A stretch of 47,753 bases of DNA from Rhodospirillaceae bacterium (GTDB lineage Bacteria > Pseudomonadota > Alphaproteobacteria > Dongiales > Dongiaceae): NCBI GenBank assembly GCA_008012315.1, contig SSEL01000064.1, positions 1-47,753 on the forward strand, read 5' to 3'. This document shows, one piece after another, positions 40,998-47,753 of this stretch. Below the pieces are notes generated by a model that ran no database searches, had not been told where the DNA came from, and saw only the letters and a list, made by a program, of their open reading frames with translations. The translations under genes and the position numbers were made by a program. Each line of letters starts with the position of its first letter. Within the stretch, counting starts at the first letter, position 1.

Positions 40998-41695
40998 ACA
41001 ATAAAGCCATCGTGCTGTTCTCCGGCGGCCAGGATTCCACCACCTGCCTCGCCTGGGCGCTGGAACGCTTCGATCATGTGGAGACGCTGGGCTTCGACTA
41101 TCGTCAGCGTCATGCGATTGAGCTTGAGCAACGCAGCATCGTCATCGCGGCAATGCGCGCGCAATCGCCCGGCTGGTCGGCGAAGCTGGGCGAGGATCAC
41201 CTGCTCGATCTTGGCGTGCTCTCGCAGCTCAGCGACACCGCCCTCACCCGCGATGTCGAAATCATCACCGATGCACAGGGCCTGCCGAATACATTCGTCC
41301 CGGGGCGCAACCTGCTGTTCCTCACCTTCGCCGCCGCCCTCGCCTGGCGGCGCGGCGTCAAGCATCTCGTCGGCGGCATGTGCGAGACCGATTTCTCCGG
41401 CTATCCCGATTGCCGCGACGATACGATCAAAGCCTTGCAGGCGACGCTCAATCTGGGGATGGACCAGCGCTTCGTCCTGCACACGCCGCTGATGTGGCTC
41501 GACAAGGCGGCAACCTGGCAGCTCAGCGACGAACTCGGCGGCGCGACCTTCGTTGATCTCATCCGCGAACACACCCATACCTGCTATCACGGCGACCGCA
41601 GGCAGCGGCACGATTGGGGCTATGGCTGCGGCACCTGTCCGGCTTGCGAGCTGCGCGCCAGGGTTTGGGAAATGTGGCGGCGGACGCAAATTTAA
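40994..41695 (+). CDS. queC: 7-cyano-7-deazaguanine (preQ0) synthase
   Basis: A 233-residue enzyme that turns CDG with ammonia and ATP into preQ0. The adenylation PP-loop SGGQDSTT is at about 9-16, then [55 protein letters not shown], and the C-terminal zinc site [10 protein letters not shown] together with TCYHGD. Length is standard. It begins with the ATGA overlap of queD and ends the preQ0 operon. preQ0 here should feed tRNA queuosine; queF and tgt are not in the window. Confidence 0.95.
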   Translation: MNNKAIVLFSGGQDSTTCLAWALERFDHVETLGFDYRQRHAIELEQRSIVIAAMRAQSPGWSAKLGEDHLLDLGVLSQLSDTALTRDVEIITDAQGLPNTFVPGRNLLFLTFAAALAWRRGVKHLVGGMCETDFSGYPDCRDDTIKALQATLNLGMDQRFVLHTPLMWLDKAATWQLSDELGGATFVDLIREHTHTCYHGDRRQRHDWGYGCGTCPACELRARVWEMWRRTQI

Positions 41696-41827
41696 CGCTA
41701 CACGCTAAATTGATGGCGCACGACCGCACTGGACGCGCGTTCCTTTCCGGGGCAAGACTATCGGGCGGCATGACTGCCCAATCCGGTATTTGCCGCCGGT
41801 CTTGGCGGCTGGAAAGGACGCGCTTGC

Positions 41828-43579
41828 ATGCAGGATAACCGCGCGCAGAACGTGGTGGATGAACCGTCTGACGACGACATCGACGCCTTGCTCGACAAGT
41901 CGCCGGACAGTCCGCATACCGCCTTGCGCTCGCTGTTGCGCAACGCTTTCTCGCGCATCGCCGATGCCGAATTCAGCCACGACAATGCCGCCCGCCTGCT
42001 ATGCGACGGGCCGGCAAATTATCCGGTCTGGCTGGCGGCGATTGCCGAGGCCAAGCGGGTCGTGCATCTGGAAAACTACATCATCGACGATGACGCGGTC
42101 GGCCAGGAATTCGCCGATGCGCTGATGCGGGCCGCCGCGCGCGGGGTCAAATGCCGCGTGCTCTATGACTGGCTGGGCTGCGGCATCCGCACGCCGCGCC
42201 GCTTCTGGCGCATGCTGCGCGATGGCGGCGTGGAGGTGCGCTGCTACAACCCGCCGCGCCTGCTGACGCCCGTCGCCTGGATCAGCCGCGACCATCGCAA
42301 GCTGCTGACCGTCGACGGCACCGTCGCCTTTGCCGGCGGCCTGTGCATCAGCAAGCATTGGACGCCCGATCCGGCGCGCGACCGCGCCGCCTGGCGCGAC
42401 ACGGCGCTGGAGATCCGCGGCCCGGCGGTGCGGCATCTGGAGGCCGCCTTCGCCGATAGCTGGGCCGCCGCCGGCGCGCCGCTGCCGCCCGAAGACCTGC
42501 CACCGGAAGATCCGTCACGGGACCTGCCGGTCGCGGCGAATGAGGATGCTGCCGGAGATAAAGATGCGGGGGATCCGGCGGCGCCGGCCGTGCCGATCGG
42601 CGATGTGCCGCCGTCGCAATCGACCGATTTCATCGGTCCGCTCGATCTCTGGGTGGTGGCGGGGCGGCCCGACAATATGGGCCTCTATCGCCTGCAGCAG
42701 ATGATCGCCAGCACGGTGAAGCATCGCCTGTGGCTGGCCGATGCCTATTTCGTCGCCACCACCGGCTATGTGAACACGCTGACCGATGCGGCGCGGGCCG
42801 GCGTCGATGTGCGCCTGCTGGTGCCGGGGTCGAGCGACGTGCCGCTGATCAAGGCGCTGTCGCTGGCCGAATACCGGCCGCTGCTGGAAGCCGGCGTGCG
42901 GGTCTTCGAATGGAACGGCCCGATGATGCATGCCAAGACCACGGTGGCCGATAGCTGCTGGGCGCGGGTGGGATCGAGCAATTCCAATCTGGCGAGCTGG
43001 ATCTCCAACCGCGAATTGGACATCACCATCGACGACCGCGTCTTCGCCCGCGCGATGGAGGCGATGTATCTGCGCGATTTGCGCAACTGCACGGAGATCG
43101 TGCTGCAGGCCGGCAAGGTGCGGCCCGGCGGCGGCTACGTGGCGCAGAAGGAAGAGGAAGCCGACCTGCCGCCGGCGCCGGTGACGGCGCATGCCGCCAC
43201 CTGGTCGCAAGCGGCCGGCCGCAACCCGATCGGCCGCGGCGGCCAGCGCGCCAATGCCGGACGCCTGCTGGCCGGCACGATCGGCGCCGGCAGTTCGATC
43301 GGCGCCAGCATCAGCCAGCATCGTGCTCTGACGCCGACGGAAGCGCGCGTGCTGGCGGTGGGCGGCCTTGTCCTGGTGGCGCTCGGCCTGATCGCCGTCT
43401 TCGCCCCCAAGCTGATCGCCTATCCGCTAGCGGTGATCGCCGCCTGGCTCGGCATCGCATTGCTGCTGCGCGCCTGGCGCCTGCGTTTTCCCAAGAGATC
43501 GATGCCGGGAACATCGATGGAAGGAGGCAATCACGCATCCGGCGGGGAGCGAACACGAACGGGTGACAGCCGCCTTTAA
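41828..43579 (+). CDS. Cardiolipin synthase-like phospholipase D protein with C-terminal membrane domain
   Basis: A 583-residue protein with two HKD motifs of the PLD family: HRKLLTVD at about 155 and HAKTTVAD at about 368, each followed by a GG/GSSN strand (FAGGLCIS, VGSSNSNLASW). That is the ClsB/C-like pattern for transfer of phosphatidyl groups. Between the two halves lies a Pro/Asp-rich insert (about 220-265). After the second HKD domain a linker (HAATWSQAAGRNPIGRGGQR) leads to a 60-residue hydrophobic region (AVGGLVLVALGLIAVFAPKL, IAYPLAVIAAWLGIALLLRA). AAAGGA precedes ATG 41828. The next gene codes an EEP-family protein. Confidence 0.85.
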   Translation: MQDNRAQNVVDEPSDDDIDALLDKSPDSPHTALRSLLRNAFSRIADAEFSHDNAARLLCDGPANYPVWLAAIAEAKRVVHLENYIIDDDAVGQEFADALMRAAARGVKCRVLYDWLGCGIRTPRRFWRMLRDGGVEVRCYNPPRLLTPVAWISRDHRKLLTVDGTVAFAGGLCISKHWTPDPARDRAAWRDTALEIRGPAVRHLEAAFADSWAAAGAPLPPEDLPPEDPSRDLPVAANEDAAGDKDAGDPAAPAVPIGDVPPSQSTDFIGPLDLWVVAGRPDNMGLYRLQQMIASTVKHRLWLADAYFVATTGYVNTLTDAARAGVDVRLLVPGSSDVPLIKALSLAEYRPLLEAGVRVFEWNGPMMHAKTTVADSCWARVGSSNSNLASWISNRELDITIDDRVFARAMEAMYLRDLRNCTEIVLQAGKVRPGGGYVAQKEEEADLPPAPVTAHAATWSQAAGRNPIGRGGQRANAGRLLAGTIGAGSSIGASISQHRALTPTEARVLAVGGLVLVALGLIAVFAPKLIAYPLAVIAAWLGIALLLRAWRLRFPKRSMPGTSMEGGNHASGGERTRTGDSRL

Positions 43580-43706
43580 GGCGTCCTTAAGCCGGCTCCG
43601 GTATTGATATCGGCGGTCGGGAACACGACATCTAGCAGATCACCAGGAAACACCCCGCGGGAACACCACTCAGGAAAACATCACGACGAGGAGCTGGTAG
43701 CCCAGC

Positions 43707-44390
43707 ATGAAGATCATCAGTTGGAATCTGCTGCATCGCGCCGGCGCATCCCTGGGCGAAATCGAGAAACTTATCCAGCACGAGCAACCGGATCTGCTGC
43801 GGCTGCAGGAGACGACCGAGCAGATCGACCTGCTGCCGAGCCTGGTGGGCGGCCATTATGCCCGGGCGCCCTTGCCCGACCGGCGCCACGGCCTCGCCGT
43901 CTGGAGCCCGGAGCCGCTGCATCAGGTGCCGGAGATTCTCACCTTGCCGCGCGGCCTGCTGATCCGCCGGGTCTGCCAGATCGTCCTGCTGAAGGATTTC
44001 ACCGTCGCCAATGTGCATCTGTCGCACGGCCAGTTGTTGAACCGCCGCCAGCTGCGCCGCATCGCCGATATCCTGCCGCGCCGCGCCGCCATTCTCGGCG
44101 ATTGCAATTTGGTGGGGCCGCCGCTGCTGCCGGGCTTCCGCGATGTCGGTCCGCGCCAGCCGACGCATAATTGCGGCAATGTCATTCCCCTGCGCCTCGA
44201 CCGCTGCTTCGTGCGCGATCTCAATTGCGAGGAAACCACCATCCTCGGCCGGGGTACCTCGGACCATGTCCCGATCACCGTCCGCCTGGCGCTCGGCGCC
44301 GATGAAGAACCGAGTTCGCGCCGCGACAAACGCAAGGGCATCCTGGCCCGCATGGCGCGCCGCGCGGATGTGCCGGAAACGCAGATCTAA
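43707..44390 (+). CDS. Endonuclease/exonuclease/phosphatase (EEP) family protein
   Basis: A 227-residue metal-dependent hydrolase of the EEP fold: KIISWNLLHRAG (Asn), PDLLRLQETTEQID (metal Glu), the central HLSHGQLLNRRQLRRIADIL, AILGDCNLVGPPLL (Asp/Asn) and the catalytic SDHVPI. Length is shorter than exonuclease III and the DNA-contacting regions differ. Lying 127 bp after a cardiolipin-synthase-like gene, it is a fair guess that it acts on a phospholipid or phosphodiester rather than on DNA. A basic C-terminal tail (SSRRDKRKGILARMARR) may bind acidic membranes or nucleic acid. Confidence 0.85.
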   Translation: MKIISWNLLHRAGASLGEIEKLIQHEQPDLLRLQETTEQIDLLPSLVGGHYARAPLPDRRHGLAVWSPEPLHQVPEILTLPRGLLIRRVCQIVLLKDFTVANVHLSHGQLLNRRQLRRIADILPRRAAILGDCNLVGPPLLPGFRDVGPRQPTHNCGNVIPLRLDRCFVRDLNCEETTILGRGTSDHVPITVRLALGADEEPSSRRDKRKGILARMARRADVPETQI

Positions 44391-44396
44391 CGGGGA

Positions 44397-44654
44397 TTAT
44401 CGCCGTTCGTCATCCGTGACGGCATTCAGCCAGGTCGCGACCAGCGACAGGCTGGCCTGGAAGACATAGCTTCCCTTGTGGTCCCGCACCTTGACGATCA
44501 TCACCGGGCAATCGCCATCCGGCCATTCATCGCGGGCGATATCGGGCAGGACCCGGATCGCGGCGGCACGGACATCTTCCGGCCTGGCGAATTCGCTGCC
44601 GATCTGATCGCGGATGGCGCGCTGCCCGCTATCGATGTCGAAATAATATCGCAT
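44397..44654 (-). CDS. DUF6894-like small protein
   Basis: An 85-residue protein starting MRYYFDIDSGQRAIRDQIGS, with EFARPEDVRAAAIRVLPDIA, EWPDGDCPVMIVKVRD and SLVATWL. This resembles the small alphaproteobacterial family DUF6894 (R-Y/F-Y/F-F-D-I start, then D-x-G-x-E and an Ala-rich helix). No function is known. An ATG two codons upstream is also possible. The 3' end nearly abuts the convergent EEP gene (6-bp gap). A Crp-type regulator lies upstream on the same strand. Confidence 0.7.
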   Translation of the reverse strand: MRYYFDIDSGQRAIRDQIGSEFARPEDVRAAAIRVLPDIARDEWPDGDCPVMIVKVRDHKGSYVFQASLSLVATWLNAVTDDERR

Positions 44655-44724
44655 GCACATACTCCAAGCCGGTCGCGCATCGACGCCGCCGGGCGTCAAG
44701 ACGCGCTCGCTCATCCGCCGTTCC

Positions 44725-45438
44725 TCACATGCCGTCCAGATGCAGATAGTTGCTGTCGAAGCCGGCGAATTCCTTGAGCTGTTCTACATCGGGAATGATC
44801 AGGCGGTGATCGCGGAACACCACCAGGCCATCCTCGCGCATCTGCTGCAACACCCGGTTCACATGCACCGTCGAGATACCCAACGTGTCGGCCAGGGCCT
44901 CCTGGGTCAGCGGCAGCGGATAGCTGTTCTCGTCGGCGATCCTCACCGTCTGCAGGCGCAGCAGCAATTCACAGAAGAGATGCGCCAGGCGCTGATCCGC
45001 CGGACGCTGCCCCAGGCTGACCAGCCATTCGCGCAGGATTGCTGCATCGACCAGTGTCGACCACCACAAGGCATGGGCGATGCGCGGATAGTTCGTCGTC
45101 AGATCGGCGATGACGTCCGGCGCCATGAAGACGATGGTGCAGGGCGTCAGCGTCGCCATGGCATGGTCCATCCGGCGCAGAATGGCGACATGAAGATCGC
45201 AGATATCGCCCGGCACCAGATAGGCGATGATCGAGCGGCGTCCGTCCTCCAGGATCTTGTAGCGGCAGACGAAGCCTTCGAGGATCAGCCGCACATGTTC
45301 GGGCGGATCGTTTTCGCGGATCAGGTCCTGGCCTGCCTCGATCCGGCATGAGGTCTGGATCAGCGCATCGAGACGTTGCCGGTCACCCGGCGTCAGCTTG
45401 CTGCCATGTTCCAGCTTGAGTGTCAGTGGATTGCTCAT
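44725..45438 (-). CDS. Crp/Fnr family transcriptional regulator
   Basis: A 237-residue regulator. The N-terminal cyclic-nucleotide-binding barrel is seen in AGQDLIRENDPPEHVRLILE and RSIIAYLVPGDICDLHVAIL; no N-terminal Cys cluster for an Fe-S centre is present, only Cys residues scattered (SCRIEAG, FVCRYK). The C-terminal winged helix contains PLTQEALADTLGISTVHVNR and VLQQMREDGLVVFRDH. This is the Crp/Fnr subgroup common in alphaproteobacteria with unknown signal. ATG 45438 has GGGAAGC before it; the frame is open further upstream but not conserved. It lies between a DUF6894-like gene and a histidine kinase. Confidence 0.9.
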   Translation of the reverse strand: MSNPLTLKLEHGSKLTPGDRQRLDALIQTSCRIEAGQDLIRENDPPEHVRLILEGFVCRYKILEDGRRSIIAYLVPGDICDLHVAILRRMDHAMATLTPCTIVFMAPDVIADLTTNYPRIAHALWWSTLVDAAILREWLVSLGQRPADQRLAHLFCELLLRLQTVRIADENSYPLPLTQEALADTLGISTVHVNRVLQQMREDGLVVFRDHRLIIPDVEQLKEFAGFDSNYLHLDGM

Positions 45439-45583
45439 GCTTCCCGCCGCTGCTACCCGAGCCGCTGCGACCTCTGCCGCGTGTTGCGAAACACTTGTCC
45501 GTCCCGGCCGACAACCCCGGCCACCGGCCGGGGCCGTTCCGGATGACACGGTTACTTGCGCGCGCGCCTGGGCCTATGCTGGT

Positions 45584-46315
45584 TCAGGCGCCGGCGGTCT
45601 GGTCGTTCTCGATCCGTCGCACGGTCGGGAACACCACCCGGGCAATCATACCCGAGGGCCTGGCCGGTGCGATCTCAAATCTGCCATGCAGGCCCGCCGC
45701 GAGATAGCGCACCAGCAACAGGCCGGAAGAGACATTCGTCCCATCCTCATTCCCGCCGACCGCTCCCTCACCCAGCCGGATGAGGGCGGCATCATGGCCC
45801 AGCCCATCATCGGCGACTTCCAGCGACACATGATGATCGGCCGCAGGCAGGAACCGGATGGCGATCCTGCCGCCGGCGCGGCCGACAAAAGCGTGCTCCA
45901 GGCAATTGGTCACCAGTTCGTTGATGATCAGCGCCAGCATCGTCGCCTGCTGGTCGCTGATCGGCTGGCCCTCCACCGCTTCCACGCCGACCGAGATCTG
46001 CTGATCCGCCCCGATCGTGTTCCAGAAGCTCGCCGATTCCCGCAGATAGGCGACGAAACTGCGCCCTTCGGAGGCCACCAGGCGCTGCTGCAGCCGTCCC
46101 ATGGCGACGATGACGCTGGAGAACCAGGCGAGCAGGTCGCGTGCCTCCTCGCTGTCCACCGATCTGCCGCGCAGCCGCGTCAGGCTGCTCAAGAGCTGGA
46201 AGCAATTCGCCAAGCGGTGGCGCATCTCGACCACCAGCATATCGGCTTCCTCCCCCTCAACCTTATTCCGGTCCGTTTTATGCCGGACCGCCTTATCCTT
46301 GATCCGTGACGCCAT
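45584..46315 (-). CDS. Soluble histidine kinase (HisKA_2/HWE-like) without sensor domain
   Basis: A 243-residue kinase. The phosphoacceptor region is VEMRHRLANCFQLLSSLTRL, His33 being the probable site, of the HisKA_2 type. Then come the N-box (LALIINELVTNCLEHAF), the G1 box ADDGLGHD and the G2-like SGLLLVRYLAAGLHG. There is no membrane helix and no PAS or GAF domain, so input must come from a partner. GAGGGAGACGC directly before ATG 46315 is a strong start. No response regulator gene is adjacent. Such short HisKA_2 kinases often act in the general stress response or partner with phytochrome-like proteins. Confidence 0.88.
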   Translation of the reverse strand: MASRIKDKAVRHKTDRNKVEGEEADMLVVEMRHRLANCFQLLSSLTRLRGRSVDSEEARDLLAWFSSVIVAMGRLQQRLVASEGRSFVAYLRESASFWNTIGADQQISVGVEAVEGQPISDQQATMLALIINELVTNCLEHAFVGRAGGRIAIRFLPAADHHVSLEVADDGLGHDAALIRLGEGAVGGNEDGTNVSSGLLLVRYLAAGLHGRFEIAPARPSGMIARVVFPTVRRIENDQTAGA

Positions 46316-46373
46316 GCGTCTCCCTCTCGCCTTGTCATTTGTCATTCGGAAGAGAGAGACTAGGGAAAGAAGC

Positions 46374-46386
46374 GGGGCCCTGCCCC
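46374..46386 (-). terminator. Weak terminator after the amidohydrolase gene
   Basis: GGGGC-cct-GCCCC hairpin followed on the minus strand by GCTTCTTTCCCT. Lies 44 bp after the stop of the minus-strand gene. A palindrome AACATATGTT at 46387-46396 adjoins it. The T-tract is poor, so confidence is modest. Confidence 0.35.
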
Positions 46387-46429
46387 AACATATGTTAGTA
46401 CCGGGATACGCGACTGACGGAGTGACCCT

Positions 46430-47296
46430 TTATCCGACCTCGGTCAAGGCGGCATAGGTCTCCGGCCGGCGGTCGCGGAAGAACTGCCAGGTGTTGCGGA
46501 CCTCGCGGATCATCTCGAGATCCATGTCATGCACCAGCAATTCATCCTGGTCGCGGCTGGCGATGGCCTCGATCTGGCCGCGCGGATTGACGAAATAACT
46601 CTGGCCGTAGAACTCGCCGATATTCCACGGCGCCTCGGTGCCGATGCGGTTGATGGCGCCGATATAGACGCCATTGGCGACCGCCGCCGCCGGCTGTTCC
46701 AGTTTCCACAGATATTCCGACAGGCCGGCGACGGTGGCCGAGGGATTGACGATATATTCCGCGCCGTTCAACGCCAGCGCCCGCCAGCCTTCGGGGAAGT
46801 GCCGGTCATAGCAGATATAGACGCCGAGCTTGCAATACCGCGTCTCGAACACCCGATAGCCCGAGGCGCCCGGCTTGAAGAAGAACTTCTCCCAGAAGCC
46901 GGCGACCTGCGGGATATGCGTCTTGCGGGTCTTGCCGAGATAGCTGCCATCGGCATCGATCACCGCCGCCGTGTTGTAATAAAGGCCCGCCATCGCCTCT
47001 TCATAGATCGGCACGACGATGACCATCTCGTACTTCCTGGCGAAATCCTGCATCAGCCTGACCGTCGGCCCGTCGGGGATCGGCTCGGCAGCGGCATACC
47101 ATTTGGCATCCTGGCTGGGACAGAAATAAGGCTGGGTGAAGACTTCCTGGAAGCACAGGACCTGCACACCCGCTTTGCCCGCCTGCTCGACCAGCGGCGC
47201 ATGGGCATCCAGCATGGCCTTGGCGATCTCCTCCGGCGCCTTATCCGTCGCGGTTTTGAGCGCCATCTGGATCAAGCCGCCGCGCAACCTCGTCAT
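46430..47296 (-). CDS. Carbon-nitrogen hydrolase, beta-ureidopropionase type
   Basis: A 288-residue nitrilase-superfamily amidohydrolase with the Glu-Lys-Cys triad: Glu51 (LCFQEVFTQPYF), Lys125 (GKTRKTHIPQ) and Cys162 (GVYICYDRHFPEG). FQEVFTQPYFCPSQD, NPSATVAGLSEYLWKLEQ and AINRIGTEAPW agree strongly with beta-ureidopropionase (N-carbamoyl-beta-alanine amidohydrolase), the last step of reductive pyrimidine breakdown, giving beta-alanine, CO2 and ammonia. N-carbamoyl amino acid or putrescine amidases are alternatives. GGAGGGA before ATG 47296 fixes the start. Dihydropyrimidinase genes (pydA, pydB) are not in the window. A small gene lies 16 bp upstream. Confidence 0.87.
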   Translation of the reverse strand: MTRLRGGLIQMALKTATDKAPEEIAKAMLDAHAPLVEQAGKAGVQVLCFQEVFTQPYFCPSQDAKWYAAAEPIPDGPTVRLMQDFARKYEMVIVVPIYEEAMAGLYYNTAAVIDADGSYLGKTRKTHIPQVAGFWEKFFFKPGASGYRVFETRYCKLGVYICYDRHFPEGWRALALNGAEYIVNPSATVAGLSEYLWKLEQPAAAVANGVYIGAINRIGTEAPWNIGEFYGQSYFVNPRGQIEAIASRDQDELLVHDMDLEMIREVRNTWQFFRDRRPETYAALTEVG

Positions 47297-47312
47297 CGCG
47301 GATCCCTCCATT

Positions 47313-47594
47313 TCAAGATGGGCGGAAATGTTCCTCCGTCAGCATGATCCGCAGATTGTTATCCTCCTGCTGGCCGACCGCAAGCTCATAGGCATTGCGG
47401 CAGGCGTCCCAGATCTCCGGCATCCGGTCGCGCAGATGCCGCTCCAGCAGCTCACTGCTATGGACATCGAAGTCCAGCGCCTCGATCGCCACCCGCTCCG
47501 GCAAGGCGAAGAGGACCCTGCGCTCGCCATCGCTCGCCCGCAAATAATAGCCATCGGGCTCGATCAACAGATCTCCAGTGCTTTGCAGACTCAT
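47313..47594 (-). CDS. Small conserved-looking protein of unknown function
   Basis: A 93-residue acidic protein (LLIEPDGYYLRASDGERRVL, FALPERVAIEALDFDVHSSE, LLERHLRDRMPEIWDACRNA). I do not recognise the family; the layout of one beta-rich start and two helices suggests a small single domain. GAGGTGACGGCG before ATG 47594 is a good ribosome-binding site; an ATG 13 codons upstream has none. Its stop lies 16 bp before the start of the amidohydrolase gene, so the two are very likely co-transcribed. Possible role as partner or regulator is guesswork. The 159 bp to the window end show no further gene. Confidence 0.7.
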   Translation of the reverse strand: MSLQSTGDLLIEPDGYYLRASDGERRVLFALPERVAIEALDFDVHSSELLERHLRDRMPEIWDACRNAYELAVGQQEDNNLRIMLTEEHFRPS

Positions 47595-47753
47595 CGCCGT
47601 CACCTCATTGTTTGGGTTACGCGCCATGTTCAAGAAATAGTGAGTCTAATCGCCGCCGCACCCCGATTTCGACGGTTTTCCGGCCAGCTCATGGAATTGT
47701 GTTTGGTTTATACAGCCGAAACGGTTGCAGGCGCGGCCCGTCCTCAACCATCA

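Noticed and set aside
46430..47296. Assignment of the nitrilase-family gene as davA (5-aminovaleramidase) to complete the lysine pathway
   Set aside because: The sequence around all three catalytic residues and the NPSATVAGLSE block agree with beta-ureidopropionase, and the gene is 45 kb from davB.

Overview
The window is a GC-rich (roughly 60-65 percent) bacterial chromosome segment with about 50 protein genes, mostly short operons on both strands separated by spacers full of palindromic repeats. Gene content (a QueE with the proteobacterial CX14CX2C motif, an ECF42-type sigma factor with DGPF proteins, HisKA_2-type kinase, LigE-type GST, Atu4866-domain protein, phasin-like protein) points to an alphaproteobacterium, perhaps of the Rhodospirillales type; genus cannot be fixed from the sequence alone. 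No rRNA, tRNA, CRISPR array or prophage is visible. The only mobile-element gene is the 3' end of an IS481-type transposase at the left edge.

Left part (1-15 kb): IS remnant; an L-lysine 2-monooxygenase (davB type); an unknown membrane protein; an ECF sigma/anti-sigma pair; an SDR plus two glutathione S-transferases in one operon that recalls glutathione-dependent beta-aryl-ether cleavage; an NRAMP manganese transporter; an aldehyde dehydrogenase with a clear terminator; hemC; and a three-gene amino-acid ABC importer.

Middle part (15-32.5 kb): a divergent acyl-CoA pair (enoyl-CoA hydratase versus NDP-forming acyl-CoA synthetase plus a TauD-type dioxygenase) around a 22-bp palindrome; an AraC regulator divergent from an Atu4866-domain protein; xthA with a DUF4239-like membrane protein; a MarR regulator; then a five-gene operon cysJ-cysI-1-Cys peroxiredoxin-metB-5-FTHF cyclo-ligase that links sulfite reduction to methionine and folate one-carbon metabolism, facing a divergent LysR regulator; and a TetR regulator with its own perfect operator-like palindrome.

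Right part (32.5-47.7 kb): an ECF42 sigma factor with three consecutive DGPF/YCII paralogues; two small proteins and a phasin-like protein; a Tat-exported PhoD-type phosphatase; the queE-queD-queC operon for preQ0; a cardiolipin-synthase-like phospholipase D protein with an EEP-family partner; a DUF6894-like protein, a Crp/Fnr regulator and a soluble histidine kinase; and a beta-ureidopropionase-type amidohydrolase with a small partner.

Three repeat families stand out: (A) about 14 copies of a roughly 35-45 bp palindrome with CCCTCGG/CCGAGGG arms, restricted to spacers and often in inverted pairs; (B) a CCCTCTCCCC-type repeat, including a perfect 38-bp inverted pair; and (C) a 138-bp element that can fold into three hairpins enclosed by a terminal stem, with one diverged partial copy. 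No wholly new multi-gene system could be proven; the best candidates are the SDR/GST/GST operon, the ECF42 plus triple-DGPF module, the cys-met-folate operon and repeat element C.
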